Source of the DNA: Pythium myriotylum
Lineage: Eukaryota > Oomycota > Peronosporomycetes > Pythiales > Pythiaceae
Length of the DNA: 64,000 nt
Assembly (NCBI GenBank): GCA_023091665.1
Contig: JALJCQ010000012.1
Span: forward strand, 3,658,001 to 3,722,000
Direction: 5' to 3'
In this document: positions 20,247 to 31,028 of the stretch, piece by piece
Position numbering within the stretch: the stretch's first letter is position 1
Layout of the letters: every line of letters starts with the position of its first letter
Program-made: the position numbers and the translations under genes
The notes under the pieces: generated by a model
Seen by the model: only the letters and a program-made list of their open reading frames with translations
What the model was told of the DNA's origin: nothing
Databases searched by the model: none

Positions 20247-20319
20247 TACAAAAGCGGGGAGATAGACCGGAATGCACGGTACGCGCGGAGTCTCTGGAAA
20301 TTGACCGATTACCAAGAGG

Positions 20320-20334
20320 AAAATGTGGAAGTGA
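20320..20334 (-). promoter_or_regulatory. Inr-like core promoter of nucleotidase gene 3
   Basis: The minus strand reads TCACTTCCACATTTT. Its second half agrees fully with TTYYNCAWTTT of the oomycete core promoter. The same block precedes gene 1. Confidence 0.5.
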
Positions 20335-20534
20335 ATGCGCTATGGATCTGTGGATCGAGCAATCCAACCTGGTTGGAGGGATGGAGTGGAGCACGCGTAG
20401 GCACTGGGGTCTTAGACTCGAAATTGGAGTCAATCCAGTGTCCCAGACATCCATCGGCATGTTAGTGGGAGCGAAGGCGTCTTTTCCAGCGGCAAGAACC
20501 GGGCGAGAGGATTGAGTTGATGACCACTGATTAT

Positions 20535-21175
20535 ATCGATGGTAAAATCCGCCCAGATTTGCAAGTTGGTGGTCAGTTATGAGTGGGACAGCCACAGCTA
20601 ATTATGGAGGTTTGTACCGGTGAACTGCATCTGTCGGCCAACCATCCTTTCCCATGCTTCTATTGCCGACACGCAGGCTAGAGAGGTGCTCCGCTACAAT
20701 GCCCCGCCAGCCCATTTGGGATCACTTTCATGTTGATGATGTAAGTGAAGTCTATTGAGTTCATCTCATGTGAATCCTAATTGTTGGGATCACATCATTG
20801 GTTGGCACGACGTTTGGGACGAAGGGGTGGATACGGGTGCCAATTGCGTTCAGGTGTTACGCTTGCGCCCGTTTCACACAAATGTGTGCGTTCAAGGTGG
20901 CCTCGACACATCATATCGTTGGCTGGACGAAGGAACACAACTCGAGTGGGATCCCAAAGAGTGGTGCCATATTACTCGTTCATTCATTAAATCTCGTGCA
21001 TTTGAGTCTTTGGGTATGTGATGTCTTGACCAAATGGCCATTTGAGATGATTCATTTCAGTACTTAATGTGTTCCGTTTGGCCATTCAACATGAGGGCGA
21101 ATTTTTTGTTCTTTCGCATTTTCTACGTCAGTACTGAGAACACCAGGCAAATCTGGATTCACCCGTCATCATGCA
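20535..21175. mobile_element. about 640-bp insertion in the spacer of pair 2
   Basis: In unit 1 GAGTTGATGACCAC is followed directly by GATAGAGCGACAGGGTTGCT (11515-11548). In unit 2 the two halves are about 640 bases apart. The insert has short inverted ends (CAGATTTGC at 20551, GCAAATCTG at 21147), which suggests a non-autonomous DNA element, and carries a LINE tail at 20726-20783. It has no ORF of note. Confidence 0.45.
20726..20783 (-). mobile_element. 58-bp LINE-B 3' tail with 10-bp target duplication
   Basis: TTGGGATCAC flanks the insert (20716-20725 and 20784-20793). Read on the minus strand, the insert is AATCCTAAT..., GAACTCAATAGACTTCAC and ATCATC, i.e. only the end of LINE-B. Confidence 0.75.
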
Positions 21176-22404
21176 GAGCGAAAGGGTTGCTGGCTGACAG
21201 TGAAACTCCCTGGCAGTCAGCGACAAGAATAGATTGAATCGACGAATCAAGGTGAGCACTCGAATTCCCAGTAGCTGCTCTGTTCGTAGAATCCGCGACT
21301 AGTCAGTGTATATTGCAATAGTGATGCTGAGTGCTCCGGTATCAGCTTGTTGGCTGCCGCCGCGTGCCATTATTCGCAAGGAACGATTTCGACTTGGCTT
21401 GAAGCGATGCGAGAGGACTGATCAGTCGAGTTCACGTCACAAGCGGCGGTAGGATATCATTACATTCGCGCGTCGTCTGAATATCTCCGACGATGATGAC
21501 GTAATGCTGCTGGAAACGACACAGTCCTTGATTGACCCACCGACAATCTTGCGGTGCTAATCAAAGACTTTTGTCCAAATGTACTATTATATACGTTGAC
21601 AGACATCACCAAACCACCGGGAATTGCAATCATGAGGAATGTTCGCCATTCCTCTCACCACGGGAACCGATTCCAAAAGACGTGGCAAGATCGTTGTACA
21701 GGATCACGCAAAGAAAAGCTGCTACGGTATCGCGAGCAGGCGCATCGCCGCCACGAAGTGCTGCGTCCATGTCTTGCGCCTCTTGGGCATTCATGATGAG
21801 GTGAGTTGAAGACAGTGCATACTGAATGTCGTGGATATGATGGTGTAGCATTTCGTATCAAACAAGGCGGGCTACTGTTCAAATTTGTGGCAAACACATT
21901 GCAAACTTCATCTTAGTCGTAGTGGTTGTATTCGAGAGGTATCACCTCATAAGATCCAGCTTAGTTGGAATGGAGTTTGTGATCAATGAGAAAGAGGACT
22001 CAGATTTCCCACCAACAACGCTCCACGGTATCGGTTTATGTGTGATCGCTGACTCTAGGTATCCATCAAACGTTTCTATTCGCAGCCAAGCTGCGATTAC
22101 GTCGAAGAGGTTACTGTGTAAGGAAGCCGCCGAATAAGAACAACACAAGGAGTGAGAGTGGCATGGATGTTCTTTGCCGTGCTCCACTGTCGTCAGCACG
22201 AGTGCTGGACGCTTGCGTTTCCTTCACAGTGGCTGCGGTGGGAAGACTAACACGGTACAAAAAACAAGTTCCTCCCATGACCACACACGCTACGGTACAG
22301 CAAGAGGTGCCTCACATCCTCTTCGCATCGTCTAAAACGCGTTAACGTAAAAACGAGCTAAGCGACAAGGTATACAGTATTCACCCTCACCATACCGTAT
22401 TCTG
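21176..22404. other. spacer of pair 2, no gene recognised
   Basis: Homologous in blocks to 11545-12260. The minus-strand coding-like remnant at 21630-21851 is shared with unit 1 and unidentified. Confidence 0.4.
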
Positions 22405-24010
22405 ATGATCCTCTTAAAACCGCTCGAGGTCAATCACTGTAGGACCATCACTCTCACTCTGAGCTGGTTGATAACATGTTAAATGTTGAGTTAACTCCAC
22501 CCTGAACAGTTCAAACTTAATGTTCTTAACTTTCGAGTGTCCTGGGGATTCGAGGAATACGTCCGTCTCCACGGACTCCTCTGCTCTCTTAGGCCCTTCG
22601 TTGCTGCGAATAACATTGCAATGAGTGATCACTTATGGTCTCACGCGAAACCGCAGTTTCTTGAACCTACGCCATCGAAACGGGCTTCAGCAGATATCCC
22701 ATACCTGAGATAACCCGGCCCGCTGAGCTTTCCCACCAAAAGGCGTTGCCTTGATGACTTGCACAGCAACTGCAATGCCGCATTAGCGTTCACGCCATGA
22801 TGGCCTTGTCGGTGGTCGGCGTTGAGCAACGCATGAGCCTTGAAGAGGCGTACTGAAATAAATGTCGGCAACTCACCTTGTTCGAAGCCGTCGACCGACG
22901 GTGGGATCTTCGCACTGGCCCCAGAGGATCATATCACCAGCCTGAGAGATTTTTCGAACGCGAGCGGCGCTCTGGATCTTCTGCTGTGAAACATTGAGCC
23001 TCCACAGGAATTCGGCGGCGGTGCTGCATTAATGTGCACTGAATTGAATTGTCAAATGTTGGGTCGCCAACGTCAACAACGGGCATCTTAGTGTGCAGTA
23101 CCATCGACTTGTACCGCCGATGAGCGTCTCCCGGGAAATCCGGCACTGAACTACTGTACTACGTACAGTGCAGAGTGGGCTGATCCTGGGAGCATTCACG
23201 ACGTGAATGCACTGTTACAGCCGTGAGAACCTCAGCAAAACCAGATTCGGGTGGATAATTCGTTGGGAAGGAGATGGGCATTCAAAAAGAGTTGGGTAAA
23301 CCCTCGGATTCGCAGAGTCTCTCACACGCGCAGCACCACCTGACACTCGGTGCGTAGAATCGACAACTTACCACTCGGAAGAAATGGCTGGCGGAAACAC
23401 TCAGAGGAGTGAGCAGCCTACTCGTTCCCTCACAGGCTCTCTAGCCTCAGAGACCCAGAGACCCAGAGACCCTTCAGGTCTCGCGCACATTTCACTGTTA
23501 CGGGTTGTCGTCTTGATCATCCAAATCGATAGAATCTTGGTGAAGAAAAGAAAGTGCAGGGAATCTCCACTGAGTGGACGTGTCAAAATCTCGTGATGTT
23601 GAGAACGTCTCTTGGTGATGAGAGGAGCACGCCGCAACTGCCGCCAATCAAACAGAGTTGACACGATTGTGTCACGCTCCGCCTTCTAAGTCTGCCGGAT
23701 CTTTTGTCGCTCACCCCATAGAATCGCGTCTTTCGTCCAGCTCCATCGCATTCAAGATAGAATTGGTTGAGTTGATCAGCCTACCAGAATCAGGATGAAA
23801 GCTGCATTCAGTCTCTCATTTCTACCTGAGCATGCAGCAGGACAAGAATGAAACGGGGATGGGGCTTTGGAATGGCCGAGAGATTCTGGCGGAAAAAGGT
23901 CCGAGGTTGAGACTTGTGAGATGCGAGATGCAGAAAATCCAGTGTCACTTGATCGCCACTGGAGTGCCGGTGAAAGTGAAAATCGGTGGTACACAAACGC
24001 CGTTCAAAGC
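22405..24010. repeat. 5' flank of nucleotidase gene 4, homologous to 13030-14683
   Basis: It is co-linear with the flank of gene 2 over about 1.6 kb with moderate divergence, much more than between the genes. A small AGACCCAGAGACCC repeat lies at about 23450-23472. No gene. Confidence 0.7.
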
Positions 24011-24026
24011 TCCCATTCTTCAATTC
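24011..24026 (+). promoter_or_regulatory. Inr/FPR-like core promoter of nucleotidase gene 4
   Basis: TCCCATTCTTCAATTC is the counterpart of the gene 2 element and lies 31 bases before the ATG. Confidence 0.55.
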
Positions 24027-24057
24027 GCTTCCAACGGGTCAAGTGGATACTCTCAAG

Positions 24058-25629
24058 ATGAAGTTTTTCCAGTCCGTTACTTTCGTCGTGGTTGCCGTGG
24101 TCGCCGGATCCGTCCAGGCGGCTCGTAACGTCACGGCCGTGCTTGATGTCCTCGCCTACAACGATGTCTACGAAATGCTCCAGGACACCGTCAACGGCCT
24201 CAACATCGGTGGCCCGTCGCGTGTCGTACCCATCGCGAAGGACATGCGCGCCAAGAACCCCAACAGCCTCGTGCTCTTTGCTGGCGATACCATGTCGCCG
24301 TCGCTTTGGTCCTCGCAGTTCAAAGGCATGCAGATGGTTGATGCGCACAATGCAATTGGAGCTGATTTCGCGTGTCTGGGTAACCACGAGTTCGATTTCG
24401 GCGTCGACGCGTTCTTGAACGTCTCGAGCGCCACCAAGTTCCCGTGGCTCAACGCCAACTGCTACGAGCTTGATACAGGCGCGCTTCTCCGTAACACGCA
24501 GCCTCGTGCCATCAAGGAACTGAATGACCCCAAGTTCGGCAAGCTCAAGATCGGCCTCTTCGGTGTCATGTACGACATGAAGGACTCGAGCAAGGGTCTC
24601 TTCTGGACGGACCCCATCGAGGCCGCCAAGAAACAGGTCTCGCTGCTCCAGGCACAGGGCGTCGACATGATCATCGCCCTTACGCACCAGGACCTGGCTG
24701 ATGACAATCGTTTGTCTAAGGAAGTGCCTGGTATCCACATGATCTACGCCGGACACGACCACGCGTCGATGCTGCAAACCAACTTTGGTACGCCGTACGT
24801 CAAGGCTGACTTTGATTTCCGATCGATCTGGACCTCGCACATCGAGTACTTCGCCAAGGATGCGAGCAACGCCGCGACCTTCCGCATGAAGCACACGGCG
24901 GTTCCGATCACGGAGGAGATGCCGACCGACCCGGCTCTTGACTCGATTATCAACGACTACTCCAAACGTATTGGCGAGCTTTTTGCTCGCGTTGTTGGTA
25001 CGCTCTGCGAACCGCTGGATCTTACTAACAAGGTTGTCCGTGCAATGGATGCGCCAATCGGCCACGTCTTCACCGACGCACAGATGAGCTTCTATGGTCC
25101 GGGCACTGGCGATGTGGTCGTAATGAACGGCGGCGGTATCCGTACCGATAAGATCTATCCAGCTGGGACGCTCACGCTCGCGCAGGTCGTCGCATGGTCT
25201 CCCTTCGGTAACACGATCATGGTCGTGGAGACCGACGGCGCATCGCTCAAGAAGTTTATCACGCGCGAGATGGTCGGTAGCTGCGGCAGTGACGTCGTGA
25301 TTCTCAACGGTCTCTACGTGCACACCGCGCGCGTCAAGTACACGTTCAAGTGCACGGGTCTTAGCGCTGGCACTATCACGAACATCGAGTGGTCGGGGCA
25401 CCCGACGCGCACGGGCCCTGTGCAGGACACGGACTCGTTCAAGCTCGTGCTGAGCAACTACCTATTCACGGCCGAGTTCAGTGTCATCTCGGGCGTCAAC
25501 TACAGCGTGCTCGTTAAGGAGTCGGAGGCCACGCGTGTGGACACGGCACTCGAGTCGTACGTCAAGGGCCTGCCCAACTCGACGCTTTGTGAGAACGACA
25601 AGACCGTGCGCTCGTTCGTCTCGTTCTAA
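24058..25629 (+). CDS. secreted 5'-nucleotidase family protein, gene 4
   Basis: 523 aa from ATG 24058 with signal peptide MKFFQSVTFVVVAVVAGSVQA. The metallophosphatase motifs (YNDVYEM, GDTMSPSL, GNHEFDFG, ALTHQD, GHDH) and nucleotide-binding motifs (NGGGIRTD, SPFGN) are complete. Residues 138-165 (DTGALLRNTQPRAIKELNDP) resemble gene 5 more than gene 3, whereas the rest of the C-terminal domain equals gene 3. The last 20 residues differ from gene 3 (SYVKGLPNSTLCEN against TYLKKQPNSTYCDS). It probably acts outside the cell on nucleotides. Confidence 0.92.
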   Translation: MKFFQSVTFVVVAVVAGSVQAARNVTAVLDVLAYNDVYEMLQDTVNGLNIGGPSRVVPIAKDMRAKNPNSLVLFAGDTMSPSLWSSQFKGMQMVDAHNAIGADFACLGNHEFDFGVDAFLNVSSATKFPWLNANCYELDTGALLRNTQPRAIKELNDPKFGKLKIGLFGVMYDMKDSSKGLFWTDPIEAAKKQVSLLQAQGVDMIIALTHQDLADDNRLSKEVPGIHMIYAGHDHASMLQTNFGTPYVKADFDFRSIWTSHIEYFAKDASNAATFRMKHTAVPITEEMPTDPALDSIINDYSKRIGELFARVVGTLCEPLDLTNKVVRAMDAPIGHVFTDAQMSFYGPGTGDVVVMNGGGIRTDKIYPAGTLTLAQVVAWSPFGNTIMVVETDGASLKKFITREMVGSCGSDVVILNGLYVHTARVKYTFKCTGLSAGTITNIEWSGHPTRTGPVQDTDSFKLVLSNYLFTAEFSVISGVNYSVLVKESEATRVDTALESYVKGLPNSTLCENDKTVRSFVSF

Positions 25630-25911
25630 GATACACAAGTCGACTAGGAATCAATAAGATATACTCATACTACACATTCACACCACTAGTGTGTCGTTGT
25701 TCTCGACAACGGGTTGCATTTCCTTTGAAGGGAGAGGGATATCGACTTCATAAATTTACGAAACATTTCGGCGTCCGAGAAAGGCTGGCTTTCGCCAACG
25801 TACATGTATTTCCAAGGACTAGCTGATCTCATCAATTTGCCACGCCATTGCCAGCCAAGCGAGCTTGGCTGGGTCATCTTTCAGCTAGGTCGAAGTGGTT
25901 CTTGGTTGCTT

Positions 25912-26097
25912 CTACGGACATCCAGAGAGGCAGACCGAGTAGGCTGGGCCGCAGTTCTGGAAGACGCCGGTCTGCTGCTGTAGCTGAACGCAGGCCCTGC
26001 GTTCGTCGGCGCAGTCACTGCGGCAGTCGGCGTTGACACCCGAGGTCAGGACGAAAATAGTCGTGACGGCGGCGAAGAAAACACTGGTAGGCTTCAT
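25912..26097 (-). CDS. small secreted six-cysteine protein A (61 aa)
   Basis: The start at 26097 opens a signal peptide (MKPTSVFFAAVTTIFVLTSG, cut near VNA). The mature part is about 38 residues with six cysteines spaced C-x3-C-x6-C-x12-C-x6-C-x3-C, beginning DCRSDCADERRACVQ and ending CLSGCP. Two sister genes (27949-28134, 29742-29921) share the spacing and the CADERR-type core. The mirror-symmetric spacing would suit two antiparallel helices joined by three disulfides (inference). The function is unknown; an extracellular peptide is likely. Confidence 0.75.
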   Translation of the reverse strand: MKPTSVFFAAVTTIFVLTSGVNADCRSDCADERRACVQLQQQTGVFQNCGPAYSVCLSGCP

Positions 26098-26136
26098 AGT
26101 CGTGCTTGGGAGGAGGCTGCTTGTGTCGAAGAGAGC

Positions 26137-26152
26137 AAATTGCAGAATGAAT
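26137..26152 (-). promoter_or_regulatory. oomycete core promoter of six-cysteine gene A
   Basis: The minus strand reads ATTCATTCTGCAATTT, matching GCTCATTYYNCAWTTT at 14 of 16 positions, 40 bases before the ATG. Confidence 0.65.
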
Positions 26153-26849
26153 TGATTTTCTCCCGTGGTTTCGAGTTGTTCCTTGGCTTTCTCTTGTGTA
26201 GGAGGGGAGCTCACTCGGAACTCCCTCTCTCCCTCTCTCCCTCTCCCTCAGGATGAGGTGGACTATTGCTCATCGCGTCAAACACAACCTGAGGATGCGA
26301 GAACTTTGTGAAGATACACATGCAATAGATACTGCGCCAGTCGACGAATTGCCTGATTAATCAGCCGTGAGTTGTCCATCTCCATATGACGCGGGAGGAG
26401 TACACAGACTTTGTCGCTGTCTTCAAAATCCTATTTTCTTTGAGCTTGACCACTGTAAAGACTAATAGTGTTGTAAACGCCTTCTCGAGGTCTGTAAGAA
26501 CTAACTAGACGCACGTACTCAACACCGTGTCACCCGGAATTCGTGGGGGAGTAGCGCTCATGGAGCAGATGACGCTGCACAGGGCTCCAAGAAAATTATT
26601 CAGTTGCAGTAACTTGTCATTGTATTGTATTGAATTATGGATTATTTTTTGTCGAGGCTCCAGTAAAATATAGTATTTGGCCAATAATAATTGACTGGCC
26701 TTGCCACCACACGTTTATGATCACACAACACTCTATTAACCGCATGTTCCTCCTTCTCTGTCTGCTCAATCAATCGTACCTCACTCGATTCAATCTTGAC
26801 CGTACGCTTCGTCATGTCTGTTTGCTCAATCCTTCCCTACTCTTTCGAT
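26153..26849. other. no gene recognised; pyrimidine microsatellite
   Basis: A (CTCCCTCT)n-like tract lies at about 26221-26250. The remainder is AT-rich with short frames. Confidence 0.4.
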
Positions 26850-27118
26850 TCGCCGCTCACCACTTGTTAGGTTGGTCAGAAGTGGATGTCGCGACAGAGA
26901 TGCTCCGTGAAGTAACCCGCACGATCCCACGTGCGATTGTGTATTCGCCACTCTTGCGGTGCATTCCTCCGACTAGCAACGATTGTGAACGCCCTTTTTC
27001 TGAGTGTAAGTTTGTCTTGTCGGAACACCACTCGGCAATGCTCCCAGCCAACTTTGAAATGCTCAAGTTCTTGAAGGCGAGTCGGGACATGTGGAATGCT
27101 TCTACGTTGGTCCCATAA
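26850..27118 (+). pseudogene. hAT transposase C-terminal dimerisation fragment
   Basis: SPLLRCIPPTSNDCERPFSE followed by LPANFEMLKFLKASRDMWN is the conserved end of hAT-family transposases (the P-T-S-x-x-x-E-R-x-F-S block and the final L-x-F-L-K...W). The frame is open from 26630, but the upstream part has no transposase character. The catalytic domain and zinc finger are absent. Confidence 0.65.
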
Positions 27119-27799
27119 TGGTCAATACACTGCAGTTATTGCAATAAGTATTATTGCTGTGATGCATACTGAATAATTAACTATTGCCTCTGACATCGTC
27201 ACAATCAATTCGATATTATATTTTGGTACCCCTGACGCTGCATCATGGATTTCGAAAAAATAAATCTTCAACGATTAATCCAAGTGGCTCATCCTCCCGA
27301 ATGCCTTGATGTGGGTGGTGAAATCGATCACCCATTGCGCATCCTCACCAGTCCATTGACTGCGAAGCAGCCAATCGGCAATCGGTTGGCTCCTAACGCC
27401 TGATACAGTACTGCACCGCATCCCGGCGGTGGATTCCACCAAGCTCAAATTTGTTGAAGGAGACTAACGATCATGGTGCAGTTGAAGCTCGTGGTACACG
27501 TACACTGTATGCGCACTACAAGCTTCAAGTTGAGATGTCCTGGCAGGACATCCCAAGCCCATGGAACGCGAGAGTCCTACGTTCCATGGGCTTCTATGTC
27601 CAGTTCATTTTCGCAAATTCGAAGCATTTTGTTGTACGGAAGCAACACGTATTCTCTAGCCGATAATACTTTTCAGTGCCAGCACAGCGATTGGAAACAT
27701 GGTGAGTTTCTCGCGTCTTCAGATTAGTCACAACTTTGACATCGATAAACACTACCGCTCAAGGAGAAAGAGTAACACATGCACAGATTTCGTTTCATT
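27119..27799. other. no gene recognised; one hairpin
   Basis: Short frames only. An inverted repeat at 27555-27593 has perfect 14-bp arms and an 11-base loop, next to a smaller 9-bp palindrome at 27534-27552. Confidence 0.4.
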
Positions 27800-27850
27800 T
27801 CGAATTGAAGTCTATTAAGATCAACAGCGTGATTCCTAATAGAAACTCAT
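27800..27850 (-). mobile_element. LINE-B 3' tail remnant
   Basis: GAATTGAAGTCTATTAAGAT ... GATTCCTAATAG is the LINE-B tail on the minus strand. The ends and target duplication are not clear. Confidence 0.45.
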
Positions 27851-27948
27851 GCACATCTTGATATTGACAAGTCGTGTTGACACTAAAGAGTGTCCTCGCA
27901 GTGGAGCGAAATTCCTTTGGATCTTGTCGTGAACCGACGACTAGGCGT

Positions 27949-28134
27949 TTAGGGGCACCCCGAGACGCAGACCAAATAGGCCGGAGTGCAATACTGGGGG
28001 ACACCGAGAGTGATTTCGAGCTGACGGCATGCCCTGCGTTCGTCGACGCAGTCGCTGCGGCAGTCTGCGTTGGCGCTCGACACCAACAAAAGCACGGTCG
28101 CAATCGCAGAGAAGACGAATTTGGAGGCTTGCAT
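27949..28134 (-). CDS. small secreted six-cysteine protein B (61 aa)
   Basis: The start at 28134 opens a signal peptide (MQASKFVFSAIATVLLLVSS, cut near ANA). The mature peptide (DCRSDCVDERRACRQLE ... CTPAYLVCVSGCP) keeps exactly the C-x3-C-x6-C-x12-C-x6-C-x3-C spacing of gene A and most of its residues. Its promoter block is also conserved. No enzymatic motif. It is probably a secreted disulfide-rich peptide of unknown role. Confidence 0.75.
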   Translation of the reverse strand: MQASKFVFSAIATVLLLVSSANADCRSDCVDERRACRQLEITLGVPQYCTPAYLVCVSGCP

Positions 28135-28157
28135 GTGGCTTGACGGCTTTGGAGGGC

Positions 28158-28173
28158 AAATCGCAGAATGAGC
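28158..28173 (-). promoter_or_regulatory. oomycete core promoter of six-cysteine gene B
   Basis: The minus strand reads GCTCATTCTGCGATTT, agreeing with GCTCATTYYNCAWTTT at 15 of 16 positions, 24 bases before the ATG. This is the best match in the window. Confidence 0.75.
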
Positions 28174-29683
28174 TTCGGAACACAAACCCAGACTGACCCT
28201 TAGTTCCTTTAGAAAGCGGAGTCCACGCAAAGGCGAAGCCCAAGCTGAATGAAGCAAGCAGACCTCTAAATAAGCGGTTGCCTGTGGTTGCACTCCGCGA
28301 TGATGCGTTTCCCTTTTAGTTGAGCCACGGATCGGTCGACGAATGACATGTGATGACCGGGTCACTTAGACCTTTCAACTTCATGATCTGCCCTTCAGTA
28401 CATGGCTGAAGTGATTAAAAAGCTGGGCGGTATCCCAACTGTCGTCGGTAACCCAGTTCCCCGGCATTCCGAATTGCGCACAAGAGTTGCGCAAGCGCAT
28501 GTTGTTGTTCTGAATACTTTGGAGGATAACTTGCAGTTGCCTTCAATCTCTGAAATGATTGAGGATGAGACACAGGGTGAACGGGGTGGAGAAGCGAGAG
28601 GACGCTGGGAAATTGTAATGATTGGAATCGATATGGAGCGATGAACGTTCGGAAGCCACTGATTGTCGAGGATGAAGTATTCTTTGGCGTTGTACGGGTA
28701 GGACTCCATAGGTATCGACCAGAAAACGACGGCCCACGACAGATTGTAAAGGACCAGAGCGTAATGGACGAATGATGTCAATCAAGTCGACTCGACTACG
28801 CGTATTTCAGGTGGTGCCCACAATCTTGCCACCCAGACTCCTCTCAGTCTTCAGTGATCAATGGGGACTGATGCTCACCAAGATGGCTGATATGGGTGAT
28901 CGAAGTGGCCCGATAAGACATGAATCAGCGCGGTGTTCGTCTATAAAGCTGAAGAGCGGTGCAGTGGGCATCTATAAAATTATAAATTTTTGCGGATATC
29001 CGCTTATACAGTCCATTTAAAATACAGCATCCAGCTGTATTTATCAATTATAACAAGTAGATCATTTATTGGTCATGGCTTCGATTACCACCAGTTTCAA
29101 CGATGTGCCGAGTGGGTGGCATGTGCTCATTTTGGGCAAATAAAAATGGCTTAGGTTCGGTTTTGCGGATTTGGCACTCTGCACTCTGGTAGTATGGATC
29201 GACATGAACAATATCCGATGCTCTGGTAAGCTCTGTCTCTCTCAAGTTCTCATCAGATCGCGGATATTTTTCCTTCTTCCTTCGGCACAAATTAGCCTGA
29301 TTGACGACGCTTTGATTGCACAGCAGACTATACAGTATAATTGTGTGAAGCATAGCGGAGCGCAGTGTAGTGCTAGTCATGATCTGCACGTTAGAGCTCT
29401 GGGTTCAGAACCGCCACCCACATCAGTCACCCTCGGCAAATCCAATTCGTTGAGGATACCTGGGAATAAAAAATCGCCCTCCTATCTAAAACTCCGCAGG
29501 TTGACAAAAACAAAACCTAGATAGCCATCGTGCTCCGATCTTACGCACTTCGCCAAGCAACCAGATTGAACTACAAAGAAGATTTGAATGGCCAAATGGG
29601 TGAGACGAGAACGTCAGTGCGTGCGCAGAAACACCAGAACAGAAGCGGCTCTTCTCAATTTCCAGAGCTCTCTGGTTCTTCTT
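28174..29683. other. no gene that I can support
   Basis: Both strands at 28395-28785 carry mid-size frames (plus: MAEVIKKLGGIPTVVGNPVP; minus: hydrophobic MTSFVHYALVLYNLSWAVVF). Neither has a recognised domain or promoter, and either could be chance or a remnant. Confidence 0.3.
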
Positions 29684-29698
29684 GCCATTGTGCAATTT
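29684..29698 (+). promoter_or_regulatory. oomycete core promoter-like block of six-cysteine gene C
   Basis: GCCATTGTGCAATTT agrees with TCATTYYNCAWTTT at 12 of the last 14 positions and lies 43 bases before the ATG at 29742. Confidence 0.55.
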
Positions 29699-29741
29699 GC
29701 TCTCGATCCTCCAAGTAGCGACCTCTTCCACCAGGAAAACG

Positions 29742-29921
29742 ATGAAGGCATTCAAGCTGCTGTGCGCCGCCGTCGCGACTGTGTTGGTGCTCGCCTCAAG
29801 TGTCCAGGCCAACTGCCAGGGCGAATGTGCTGACGAGCGCAGGCTCTGCATCGAGCAGGGCAACACCAACTGCAATGCGATCTTCAGCTCCTGTATTGCC
29901 AACTGCCATGCTGGCCCGTAA
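29742..29921 (+). CDS. small secreted six-cysteine protein C (59 aa)
   Basis: ATG 29742 opens a signal peptide (MKAFKLLCAAVATVLVLASS, cut near VQA). The mature part NCQGECADERRLCIEQGNTN ... CIANCHAGP has C-x3-C-x6-C-x7-C-x6-C-x3-C. It has the same mirror spacing as genes A and B with a five-residue shorter middle loop. The conserved CADERR core supports common descent. It lies on the opposite strand to A and B. The function is unknown; secretion is likely. Confidence 0.75.
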   Translation: MKAFKLLCAAVATVLVLASSVQANCQGECADERRLCIEQGNTNCNAIFSSCIANCHAGP

Positions 29922-31028
29922 TTGATCCTCTGCGCATCTGGTGGTTATGACGATTCCTCGCGCAAGTGTTGAGACGCCTCCACGAACTCACGTTGCGAGA
30001 ACCGTGTGTTGTCTAACCCTCGTCATTCAACTTGGAGTTTGCTTTTTGGATTGTGTGTGTACTGCAATCAATACAAATGACAAACGTTCAATGAATTAAC
30101 TTCAACTACTGAATTAGGATCAAGTCACCCGACACCTGAGCAGTGGACAGAACCTTCAAGTGATGGACGAGAGAAGCTCATTTAATTAACACAGGGGCTT
30201 CGTGAGTGGGCGGCTCTCGCAACTTTCAAAGGCCGTTTCTGTTGAGCGCAAACCAAGAGGGAGAGATTGATCATTGAAAATATCTCTGGCTCAGCGATGC
30301 ATGTCAGCATGAGTCTGTAATCTGCTACGATGGCGCAAATGAGCGGCCGTCGAGGTCACTCATTTGCGACTCAGTTCAGGAATATTGGAGGTTAGTGGCG
30401 ATCGGTCGAGGGTGTGCCAAAGGGAATCTGCACATTGAGACAAATGCCTTCGCTTCCTTATTCATGGCAAACAAGTGACTGATGAAAGAGTCTGGACTGG
30501 GATGTTAACCCTTCGCTAGTTCGGATGGCTGCAATGGCAGACCAAATTGATCTCTTCGAGGTTAAAGAAAGCAAGAGCAAGCTCTAGAACGCTCTTGCGA
30601 CATCGCGACGGTGAATGTTCCCTCATCCTCATGGCTCATCAGCGTATCTGTTGTCGTTTGTCACGCACCCCGACGGTATTTGCGACGTCGGGTTGAGACA
30701 GGTGATTTTCGCACTTCTGAGTTCGCCAAACGACCGCTGAGACGGCACATCGCGTGAGCACATACGATGCGTTGGATTCACTGCGCAGCCAAGCAGACAG
30801 AATCGTGGAGTCGAGCGGGGCTGCAAGCATGAAGCGATCAATCTTGCTGTCAGCAGTTAGCAACACGTTCTTAACTGGGACTGCTCTCGTTTCGTGTCCA
30901 TCTCCTTCAAACGTGAGACTTGTGCTCGGCTTTCTCCTGCACCCGTTTTGCAATAGGGACTGCATGTGTGTTCGCGGTCATGAGATTGGTAGTACTTATT
31001 AAACACCTTTTTAAACTTTCTTTGCGAT
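29922..31028. other. no gene recognised
   Basis: Short frames on both strands without domain character. The last 60 bases are the 3' flank of nucleotidase gene 5. Confidence 0.4.

Noticed and set aside
24004..25401. 465-codon ORF on the minus strand opposite nucleotidase gene 4 (similar ones opposite genes 2, 3 and 5)
   Set aside because: It is an antisense shadow of a GC-biased gene. It recurs only because the genes are homologous and shows no domain of its own.
27555..27593. 14-bp inverted repeat as a terminator or element end
   Set aside because: The loop is 11 bases, there is no T run, no gene ends there, and no second copy is present.
28395..28785. Overlapping ORFs on both strands (80-128 codons)
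   Set aside because: No promoter block, domain, or paralogue; I could not decide for either strand.
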